From Tannerella sp. (GTDB lineage Bacteria > Bacteroidota > Bacteroidia > Bacteroidales > Tannerellaceae), in NCBI GenBank assembly GCA_031261145.1, contig JAISJX010000427.1, positions 1 to 7,096 on the forward strand: DNA of 7,096 bases, in the 5' to 3' direction. Below the pieces are notes generated by a model. It was given only the letters and a program-made list of their open reading frames with translations, was not told the DNA's origin and did not search any database. A program made the position numbers and the translations under genes. The stretch's first letter is position 1, and each line of letters opens with the position of its first letter. Below are positions 1 through 5,249 of the stretch, piece after piece.

Positions 1-205
1 CATTTACAGGCAATCCGGTTATCGCTATCCTGTTACCCTTGTCGGAAGCAATGGCAAGTTGTTTGCCTTCGTCAAAAACCAGAATGGACGAGGGATGATT
101 GATTGGCGTAGGAGCTGTGGAAGACTTAAAACCAAAAAAAATGAAGATGCCTGTGCAAAAAATGCAACATCTGAAAATGAATCGAATATACTTGTTGTTG
201 TACAT
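1..205 (-). CDS. N-terminus of an exported protein, function unknown (partial)
   Basis: Only the first 68 codons lie in the window; the gene continues past base 1. The ATG at 203-205 is the only usable start, because an in-frame TAG lies 18 nt upstream. The N-terminus (MYNNKYIRFIFRCC...) has early positive charges followed by a strongly hydrophobic stretch at about residues 13-26 (IFCTGIFIFFGF), then a Ser/Thr/Pro-rich segment. This looks like a signal peptide or N-terminal membrane anchor. It contains cysteines but no convincing lipobox. The visible mature part (ILVFDEGKQLAIASDKGN) alternates hydrophobic and polar residues, as beta strands would, but matches no family I can name. It is the first gene downstream of the ECF sigma factor, where Bacteroidetes usually have a FecR anti-sigma gene. 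The visible sequence does not resemble the cytoplasmic FecR N-terminus. It could be a sigma target or an unrelated gene with its own promoter. Confidence 0.6.
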   Translation of the reverse strand, partial: MYNNKYIRFIFRCCIFCTGIFIFFGFKSSTAPTPINHPSSILVFDEGKQLAIASDKGNRIAITGLPVN

Positions 206-227
206 AACTAAAGGGGACTTCTAAAAA

Positions 228-299
228 TTACTTTTTCTCTCGCAGGACCATTCTGTGCCCCTTTTTTGAGATGACTATTCCAGATGGAATGAAGTCCAT
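228..299 (-). CDS. Candidate 23-codon upstream ORF (leader peptide)
   Basis: A complete small ORF runs from the ATG at 297-299 to the TAA at 228-230 and would encode a basic peptide starting MDFIPSGIVISKKG and ending VLREKK. An in-frame TAG four codons upstream fixes this ATG as the only start. It begins about 25 nt downstream of the TATATTTG promoter box and ends 22 nt before the ATG of the exported-protein gene, so it would be the first ORF of that transcript. There is no clear ribosome binding site, but that is normal in this phylum. The residue composition looks protein-like, yet an ORF this short can occur by chance. A translated leader or a spurious ORF are both possible. Confidence 0.25.
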   Translation of the reverse strand: MDFIPSGIVISKKGHRMVLREKK

Positions 300-323
300 T
301 AATTCTAACTAAAATAATCGCAA

Positions 324-357
324 CAAATATAGGCTATTTTTTTTATACAATCCAACT
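324..357 (-). promoter_or_regulatory. Bacteroidetes-type promoter for the exported-protein gene
   Basis: Read on the minus strand, TATATTTG (324-331) matches the housekeeping -7 box TAnnTTTG exactly. Upstream, GTTG (354-357) lies 21 nt away and ATTG (348-351) 16 nt away; either is a 3/4 match to the -33 box TTTG. The spacer is AT-rich. A start near base 318 would leave a leader of roughly 110 nt before the ATG at 205. Confidence 0.5.
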
Positions 358-419
358 TATAGTAGCGTTTTTTTTGCAAATTACATCTCTTTATCTATCA
401 GCATTCCACTTTTTTTGTT

Positions 420-1007
420 TTATACGAAAAAAAACAGAAGTGACCGGTACTCTTTTAAGTCAATACGCAGTTTTTTCAAGGCGTTGGTGATATGATATTC
501 GACACCTTTGACACTGATATTCAATTTTTCGGCGATTTCTTTATGGCTCATTTCTTCAAAACGGCTCATGGTGATGACCTGCCGGCATGGTTCGGAAAGC
601 GCGTCAACCGCTTTCAGGATACGTTCTTCCGCTTCTGCGCTGAACAGATATTCCGGGTCACACAGTTCCAGTGTAGAAAGGCGGAGGTTAAAATCACGAA
701 TGATACGGGCGGCGTAGTTTTGTTCGGCCTGAACCCTCCGTTTCATCCGGTTGATATGATTGATGATATTATTTTTCACAACCGTAAGCAGCCATGCCTG
801 CACATTGCCACCCGGCCGGAGCGTATCATGTCGTTCCCACAGGAGTAAAAAGGCGTCCTGAACCATGTCCTCGGCAGTATCCCTGTCTTTTAGGTAGGAA
901 TTGGCAAAACTGCATAAACGGGAATAAAAGAGCCGGAAAAGTTCATCAAACGCTTTTCTGTCTCCCTGAATAATCCTTTCGCTAAAATCCTTATTAAACG
1001 GAATCAT
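420..1007 (-). CDS. ECF-type RNA polymerase sigma-70 factor
   Basis: This is a 195-residue sigma factor of the extracytoplasmic-function class, resembling the Bacteroides sigma-70 expansion group. Region 2 spans about residues 17-90, with the core-binding stretch DTAEDMVQDAFLLLWERH at 43-60 and the promoter-melting and -10-recognition part AWLLTVVKNNIINHINR following. Region 4 spans about 130-183, with the helix-turn-helix HKEIAEKLNISVKGVEYHIT starting at 155, which reads the -35 region. The C-terminus ends in a short hydrophobic tail (SLLFFFV), which I recall as common in this group. The ATG at 1005-1007 lies about 23 nt below a promoter. Relatives are usually followed by fecR and a TonB-dependent receptor gene and control nutrient uptake. 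Here the next gene is an exported protein of unknown type 214 bp away, so the regulator and targets are not evident. The class is certain; the physiological role is not. Confidence 0.93.
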   Translation of the reverse strand: MIPFNKDFSERIIQGDRKAFDELFRLFYSRLCSFANSYLKDRDTAEDMVQDAFLLLWERHDTLRPGGNVQAWLLTVVKNNIINHINRMKRRVQAEQNYAARIIRDFNLRLSTLELCDPEYLFSAEAEERILKAVDALSEPCRQVITMSRFEEMSHKEIAEKLNISVKGVEYHITNALKKLRIDLKEYRSLLFFFV

Positions 1008-1036
1008 AATTCATTATATGTCATAAAATATTGGGA

Positions 1037-1044
1037 CAAATGTA
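1037..1044 (-). promoter_or_regulatory. -7 promoter box of the ECF sigma gene
   Basis: On the minus strand TACATTTG matches the Bacteroidetes -7 box TAnnTTTG exactly and lies 29 nt upstream of the ATG at 1007, giving a short leader of about 22 nt. Two TTTG sequences occur upstream, at spacings of 12 nt (within 1056-1060) and 24 nt (1069-1072), neither ideal for the -33 box. The upstream TTTG lies within an arm of the inverted repeat at 1064-1098. Confidence 0.5.
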
Positions 1045-1063
1045 ATGTTTTTTTTGCAAAGAA

Positions 1064-1098
1064 TGTCACAAAGAATAAAAAATATTATTTGTGTGACA
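1064..1098. repeat. Inverted repeat upstream of the ECF sigma promoter
   Basis: TGTCACAAA (1064-1072) and TTTGTGTGACA (1088-1098) form an inverted repeat, complementary apart from a 2-nt insertion in the right arm, around a 15-nt AT-rich centre. It lies between the cysE stop codon and the sigma promoter. The long loop and the lack of an adjacent T-run on the cysE transcript argue against a standard terminator. Its position over the -33 region of the sigma promoter fits an operator, which is an inference. Confidence 0.4.
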
Positions 1099-1125
1099 AA
1101 AATGGGATGAAATTCTATCATAACC

Positions 1126-2028
1126 TCATCGAATCTTTGAATCCGTCGAAGCCCGTTGTTGCGTAATGCGCGAATGGGGCGGCACATCGTTTGTCAGCCA
1201 GACGTTGCCGCCGATAATTGAATCGTGACCGATTGTGATACGTCCCAGAACGGTGGCATTGGAATAAATAATCACGTTGTTCTCTATAATCGGGTGGCGC
1301 GGAATGTTGATCGGATAACCGCGTTCGTCATAGACAAAGTTTTTGGCGCCTAACGTCACACCTTTGTATAGATGGACGTTATTGCCGATGATGCAGGTCT
1401 CGCCAATCACAACGCCGGTGCCATGGTCGATGCTGAAATATTCGCCGATATGTGCGCCGGGATGAATATCAATGCCATAATCGGAATGCGCCATCTCGGT
1501 GATGATACGGGGCAGTACGGGCACGCCGAGCAATAACAGTTCGTGCGCGATACGATAATGTATCATCGCCTGGATGCTCGGATAGCAGATGATCACTTCG
1601 CCGTAACTTTTGGCGGCGGGGTCGTTGTCAAACATCCCCTGCACATCGGTACAGAGCAGGCGTTTGATTTCGGGTATCCGTTCCATAAAGGTCAGCGCCA
1701 GTTCCGGGGCGTCATCTTCGCATGTTTCCGCCGACTTTTCGGAGAAAAAGTACAACCCGTTTGCAATCTGTTCTATCATCATAGCCGTCAGGGATTCCAA
1801 TTGGAGGTGCAGCGTAACGGCCGGCGTGGCCGGTATCATATCCGAATCGCTAAAAAATCCGGGGAAGAATATTTCTTTGGCCAATCCCACTATTTTTTTC
1901 AACTCCAACAAGTTCGGCAACGGACGTCCCGCCTTCTGCGGAATGCACTGATAAACCTCTGCCGAAGCGCGAAGTCGCTTCTCTATTTTTTTCAATATCT
2001 GGTCGGTATGTTCTGTCGAATAACTCAT
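1126..2028 (-). CDS. cysE: Serine O-acetyltransferase
   Basis: Serine O-acetyltransferase moves acetyl from acetyl-CoA to L-serine, giving O-acetylserine, the substrate of cysteine synthase; it acts in the cytoplasm. From the ATG at 2026-2028 it has 300 residues. An alpha-helical N-terminal domain (about 1-165) is followed by a left-handed beta-helix of hexapeptide repeats (about 183-283). The catalytic pair is visible as D187 in DIHPG and H202 in IDHGTG, with the same 15-residue spacing as in the E. coli enzyme. A longer loop (AKNFVYDERGYPINIPRH, about 228-245) replaces the short E. coli loop. The reading frame extends to a TTG at 2056-2058, but that codon lies inside the -7 promoter box, so the downstream ATG is the credible start. 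The C-terminus is ...DSKIR, without the terminal Ile that in E. coli docks into cysteine synthase. It is transcribed separately from recG. Confidence 0.93.
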   Translation of the reverse strand: MSYSTEHTDQILKKIEKRLRASAEVYQCIPQKAGRPLPNLLELKKIVGLAKEIFFPGFFSDSDMIPATPAVTLHLQLESLTAMMIEQIANGLYFFSEKSAETCEDDAPELALTFMERIPEIKRLLCTDVQGMFDNDPAAKSYGEVIICYPSIQAMIHYRIAHELLLLGVPVLPRIITEMAHSDYGIDIHPGAHIGEYFSIDHGTGVVIGETCIIGNNVHLYKGVTLGAKNFVYDERGYPINIPRHPIIENNVIIYSNATVLGRITIGHDSIIGGNVWLTNDVPPHSRITQQRASTDSKIR

Positions 2029-2055
2029 ATACGTGATATTTGTTGAATGATTGTA

Positions 2056-2063
2056 CAAAGATA
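2056..2063 (-). promoter_or_regulatory. -7 promoter box of cysE
   Basis: On the minus strand TATCTTTG is an exact TAnnTTTG box. It lies 27 nt upstream of the ATG at 2028, predicting a leader of about 20 nt. It also overlaps the upstream TTG (2056-2058), which rules that codon out as start if this promoter is used. The -33 region would fall at about 2082-2090, inside the left end of the MITE-like element, where no good TTTG is seen. Confidence 0.55.
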
Positions 2064-2075
2064 AGGATAATTTAT

Positions 2076-2218
2076 ATGACTATCCGCAATCGTACCCCAA
2101 AAAAACAGAAGCAGGAAATCGGGCTTTTCACATTCCGTCCCTGACGGGACGGAGGCGCGTTGTGTGCAAAAATCAATCACTACGATGAGATGTTAGTGGA
2201 CGACTGCGGATAGTCATT
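2076..2218. mobile_element. MITE-like element with 18-bp terminal inverted repeats
   Basis: The left end ATGACTATCCGCAATCGT (2076-2093) and the right end ACGACTGCGGATAGTCAT (2200-2217) are inverted repeats agreeing at 17 of 18 positions. The octamer TAATTTAT abuts the left end (2068-2075) and recurs one base beyond the right end (2219-2226), as a target-site duplication would. The interior carries no ORF of note but has a perfect hairpin at its centre (2134-2153). The size, the lack of a transposase and the structure fit a miniature inverted-repeat element. It lies 7 bp from the recG stop codon if one counts from the outer direct repeat, and 12 bp upstream of the cysE -7 box. An alternative is a long-armed RNA stem in the recG 3' region. 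No family was recognised. Confidence 0.45.
2134..2153. repeat. REP-like palindrome inside the MITE-like element
   Basis: TCCGTCCC (2134-2141), loop TGAC, GGGACGGA (2146-2153) form a perfect 8-bp, GC-rich stem. Weaker outer complementarity (CACA to the left, TGTG to the right) extends it past a bulge. No T-run follows on either strand, so it is not a canonical factor-independent terminator, though it could block exonucleases at the recG mRNA end. It resembles repetitive extragenic palindromes in form; its copy number is unknown from this window. Confidence 0.5.
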
Positions 2219-2233
2219 TAATTTATGAATGTC

Positions 2234-4327
2234 CTAACTAATCAATCCCCAACTCATCTTTCGGCTGAAAAGGGTATTCAGGCGTTCTTTCAGGATGTGG
2301 TTTTTGGGCAGTTCCAGCTCCGGGTCTTCATTCAGTATCCCTTCGGCGACGTTGCGGGCGAATTGCAACACCTGACCGTCGGCTGCCAGACTGGCGATTT
2401 TCAGGTACAATCCGTCGCCGCTCTGTTGCGTTCCTTCCAGATCGCCGTGACCGCGCAGGCGCAGGTCGGCTTCGGCAATCTCAAAGCCGTCGTTTGTACT
2501 CACCATGATTTCGAGCCGCTTGCGCGTTTCGTTACTTAATTTATAGGAGGAAACCAGCACACAATAGGATTGGTCGGCGCCTCGTCCGACACGTCCCCGC
2601 AATTGATGCAGTTGCGACAAACCGAAACGCTCCGCACTCTCTACCACCATCACGGAAGCGTTCGGCACATTGACGCCAACCTCTATCACGGTGGTTGCCA
2701 CGAGAATCTGGGCTTCGCCGGAGACGAACCGCTGCATCTCGGCGTCCTTTTCCTTCGGCTTCATCCGGCCATGCACCATGCAGACGGTATATTCGGGGAA
2801 AACTTCCTTGAAAACCTTATATCCTTCTTCGAGATTCTTATAATCAAGCGTCTCGCTTTCTTCAATCAACGGATAGACGACATACACCTGCCGCCCTTTT
2901 TGAATCTCCTGCCGCAGGAAATCGTACAGGGCCGCTTTTTTAGCGTCGTAACGATGCAAGGTCTTGATAGGTTTGCGTCCGGGCGGCAGTTCATCGATGA
3001 CGGAAACATCCAGGTCGCCGTACAGCGTCATGGCGAGTGTGCGGGGAATCGGGGTTGCGGTCATCACCAAGACATGCGGCGTTATGTTATTTTTCACCCA
3101 TAACCGCGAGCGTTGTTCCACGCCAAAACGATGCTGTTCGTCGATAATCGCCAGACCGAGCGATGCAAACACGACCGTGCTTTCAATCAGTGCGTGCGTC
3201 CCGACAACTAACTGTATCTCGCCGTTGGCAATGGCAGGCAAAATCTGTTCCCGTTCTTTTTTCTTAGTCGAACCGGTCAGCAGGGCGACGCGGATATTCA
3301 TGTCTTTCAGAAACTCCATCAGCGTGGCGTAATGCTGATTTGCCAGAATCTCGGTCGGCGCCATCATACAGGCCTGATACTGATTGTCAGCCGCCAGAAG
3401 CATCGCCAGCAAAGCGACTAATGTCTTGCCGCTGCCCACATCCCCCTGCACCAACCGGTTCATCTGCCGGCCGCTCCGCACATCGGCGCGAATCTCGCGG
3501 ACAACCCGTTTCTGGGCGTTGGTCAGTTCAAACGGCAGGTATTTCTCATAAAAGGTGTTGAACAAATCACCGACTTTCGGGAAAACAATCCCTGCCAACT
3601 TTTGCCGGCGGATACGCGCCGTGCGGAGAATATTCAACTGGATGAAAAATAACTCGTCGAATTTCAACCGGCGCCGCGCTTTGTCCAACCATTCAGCCGA
3701 GGCGGGAAAATGGATGTTCCGCATGGCGTCCGAAATCGAAAGCATACCGGTTTGTTCCAATAGATATGCGGGCAGCGTTTCGGGGACGTTCCAGTTCAGG
3801 CTTGTGAGCAGGGTGTAGTTCAGGTTTTGAATGATGCGGGAGTGAAGAAACGCCTTTTTCATCCGTTCGGTCGTGTTGTAGAACGGGGTCAGCCCGGCGG
3901 CAACTTGTTGGGCGTCTTCGACAGAATCAATGTCGGGATGCACGATGTTGTAGCTTTTCCCAAATTCGGTGGGTTTGCCGAAAACAATGTATTCCTGATT
4001 CGTTTTATATTTGTCTGTGATGTATTTCAACCCTTTAAACCAGACCAAATCAATCACGCCCGTGCCGTCGGTGAATTTGGCAATCAGTCGTTTGGTACGC
4101 ATTTCCCCCACGGTGTCAAACAGGAATATCCGCCCTTTCAACTGGATATGGGGCATCTCGCCGTTTATTTCCTTCACCGTATAGAAACGGCTGCGATCCA
4201 CATATTTATAGGGGAAGTAATACAGCAGGTCTTCATAAGAAACAATGCCGGCTTCCTGTCTCAGGACTTCGGCTTTCCTGGGGCCTACGCTTGGCAGATA
4301 CATGATGGATTGATTGCTTAGACTCAT
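2234..4327 (-). CDS. recG: ATP-dependent DNA helicase RecG
   Basis: RecG is a cytoplasmic superfamily 2 translocase that reverses stalled replication forks and branch-migrates Holliday junctions. The 697 residues are the usual family length. In order there are the N-terminal wedge/OB-fold region (about 1-160, containing LKGRIFLF and FTDGTGVIDLVWFKG), Walker A GDVGSGKT (295-302), APTEILANQHY (323-333), the Walker B variant DEQH (396-399) typical of RecG, motif III TATPIPRT (423-430), motifs V and VI (VATTVIEVGVNVPNA; HQLRGRVGRG ending at 583), and the C-terminal TRG region (about 615-637, AEADLRLRGHGDLEGTQ) that couples ATP hydrolysis to movement. The ATG at 4325-4327 gives the expected N-terminus (helix-hairpin motif YLPSVGPRKAEVL). 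It is last in the xseA-xseB-ispD-recG cluster, 23 nt after ispD, and ends close to the MITE-like element. No key residue is missing. Confidence 0.98.
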   Translation of the reverse strand: MSLSNQSIMYLPSVGPRKAEVLRQEAGIVSYEDLLYYFPYKYVDRSRFYTVKEINGEMPHIQLKGRIFLFDTVGEMRTKRLIAKFTDGTGVIDLVWFKGLKYITDKYKTNQEYIVFGKPTEFGKSYNIVHPDIDSVEDAQQVAAGLTPFYNTTERMKKAFLHSRIIQNLNYTLLTSLNWNVPETLPAYLLEQTGMLSISDAMRNIHFPASAEWLDKARRRLKFDELFFIQLNILRTARIRRQKLAGIVFPKVGDLFNTFYEKYLPFELTNAQKRVVREIRADVRSGRQMNRLVQGDVGSGKTLVALLAMLLAADNQYQACMMAPTEILANQHYATLMEFLKDMNIRVALLTGSTKKKEREQILPAIANGEIQLVVGTHALIESTVVFASLGLAIIDEQHRFGVEQRSRLWVKNNITPHVLVMTATPIPRTLAMTLYGDLDVSVIDELPPGRKPIKTLHRYDAKKAALYDFLRQEIQKGRQVYVVYPLIEESETLDYKNLEEGYKVFKEVFPEYTVCMVHGRMKPKEKDAEMQRFVSGEAQILVATTVIEVGVNVPNASVMVVESAERFGLSQLHQLRGRVGRGADQSYCVLVSSYKLSNETRKRLEIMVSTNDGFEIAEADLRLRGHGDLEGTQQSGDGLYLKIASLAADGQVLQFARNVAEGILNEDPELELPKNHILKERLNTLFSRKMSWGLIS

Positions 4328-4350
4328 ATTTTTTTACCTTATTCCGGAGT

Positions 4351-5013
4351 TCAACGCAGGAGTTTTTCGGCCATCATCAAGTCAAACGGGGTCGTAATCT
4401 TGATATTTTCGCGGTTCCCCGGCACTAAATGGATGGTTTTCCCATAGTCTTCGACCACAGAGGCATCGTCCGTAAATTGCGGCGCATAAGGTTGTTTATA
4501 AGCCTCCTGCAGCCAATCGCTACGGAAAACCTGAGGCGTCTGTACGATACAATATTTTTCGCGGTCAACAGCGCAACTGCCTTCGCCGTTTCGTTCGCGG
4601 ATGGATTCAATAACAGGAACCACGGGAATCACAGCGCCATACTGCGCCGCAGCGGTAAAACAGGCTTCTATCACTTCGGGAGTGACCAGCGGACGGACGC
4701 CGTCGTGGATGCCTGTCAGTTCACAACCGGCCGTTTGCTGCAATCCGTTGAGGACGGAATCGAAGCGCGTTTCGCCGCCATCCACCATCCGGTGAGGCAC
4801 GCTGCAATCCAGTTCCCGGCAGAGCATCGACCAGTAGGAACGGTGCGCTTCAGGAATGACCAATATCAATGTCGCCGACGAATCCCACCGGTGGAAAACG
4901 TCCAGCGTGTGCATCAGGATGGGTTTTCCGTGCAGGGGAATGAACTGTTTCGGTAAATCGGAACCCATTCGCAATCCCTGTCCTCCGGCAACAATGATAA
5001 CCGCTCGTTTCAC
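4351..5013 (-). CDS. ispD: 2-C-methyl-D-erythritol 4-phosphate cytidylyltransferase
   Basis: IspD joins MEP and CTP to make CDP-ME and pyrophosphate, the third step of the non-mevalonate isoprenoid pathway. The 220 residues are the normal length. The nucleotide-binding N-terminus is VAGGQGLRMGSDLPKQF, with R15 and K22 matching the catalytic Arg and Lys of the E. coli enzyme. HDGVRP (103-108), QTPQVF (158-163), TDDASVVE (181-188) and NIKIT (203-207, K205) follow in the family order. The start is GTG at 5011-5013; its bases overlap the TGA stop of xseB (5010-5012) in the 4-nt sequence GTGA, which suggests translational coupling. The next in-frame ATG (codon 17) would remove the nucleotide-binding loop. 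recG follows 23 nt downstream. The link to DNA repair neighbours looks like operon convenience, not function. Confidence 0.97.
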   Translation of the reverse strand: MKRAVIIVAGGQGLRMGSDLPKQFIPLHGKPILMHTLDVFHRWDSSATLILVIPEAHRSYWSMLCRELDCSVPHRMVDGGETRFDSVLNGLQQTAGCELTGIHDGVRPLVTPEVIEACFTAAAQYGAVIPVVPVIESIRERNGEGSCAVDREKYCIVQTPQVFRSDWLQEAYKQPYAPQFTDDASVVEDYGKTIHLVPGNRENIKITTPFDLMMAEKLLR

Positions 5014-5222
5014 TGCAATTCCTCCAGAATCTTCTTCACTTCTTCGTCCGCCTTAAACAGTTTTTCCTTGCAGAGTTTAATCAGACGGCTGGCTTCCTTT
5101 ACTTTCTCGGAAAGCACATCGACATCCAGCTTGTCCTGCTCTATTTCGGCTACAATCTCCCGGAGCTTCCCGATGGATTCGTTATAGGTTTCTTCTTTTT
5201 CTTCCTTTTCTTTCTTTCCCAT
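5010..5222 (-). CDS. xseB: Exodeoxyribonuclease VII small subunit
   Basis: XseB is the helical small subunit that binds several copies to each XseA in exonuclease VII, which degrades single-stranded DNA from both ends into oligonucleotides and acts in repair. The 70 residues fall in the usual 60-80 range. The family signature is clear: TYNESIGKLREIVAEIEQDKLDVDVL (about 12-37), then an amphipathic second helix KVKEASRLIKLCKEKL (about 40-55) and a charged end (ADEEVKKILEEL). The first 11 residues are a Lys/Glu run (MGKKEKEEKEE) that precedes the conserved domain. The gene lies 27 nt after xseA, matching the usual pairing of the subunits, and its stop overlaps the GTG start of ispD. Confidence 0.95.
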   Translation of the reverse strand: MGKKEKEEKEETYNESIGKLREIVAEIEQDKLDVDVLSEKVKEASRLIKLCKEKLFKADEEVKKILEELQ

Positions 5223-5249
5223 TTTGTATGTTTTTTTAGTTTTTTATCT

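Larger units (their letters stand above)
206..419. other. Intergenic leader between the sigma factor and the exported-protein gene
   Basis: This gap of 214 bp is long compared with the other gaps in the window. On the minus strand it holds, in order, an exact 14-bp copy of a sequence also found upstream of the sigma gene (367-380), a Bacteroidetes-type promoter (324-357), a possible 23-codon upstream ORF (228-299), and a final 22-nt spacer before the ATG at 205. I see no GC-rich hairpin followed by a T-run after the sigma stop codon, so read-through from the sigma gene into the exported-protein gene cannot be excluded. No structured RNA family was recognised. Confidence 0.5.

Noticed and set aside
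1..205. FecR-family anti-sigma factor next to the ECF sigma gene
   Set aside because: The visible 68 residues begin with a hydrophobic export signal and lack the cytoplasmic FecR N-terminal pattern.
492..848. Plus-strand open frames opposite the sigma, cysE, recG, ispD and xseA genes
   Set aside because: They lie wholly or mainly opposite strongly recognised genes, have compositions typical of antisense frames, and resemble no known protein.
1064..1125. Factor-independent terminator after cysE
   Set aside because: The only inverted repeat has a 15-nt loop, a bulged arm and no T-run right after it on the cysE transcript.
2134..2153. Terminator for recG
   Set aside because: The stem is strong but no T-run follows on the minus strand, so it was listed as a repeat.
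4425..4610. A 61-codon minus-strand frame inside ispD
   Set aside because: It is an alternative frame within a complete, well-matched ispD gene.
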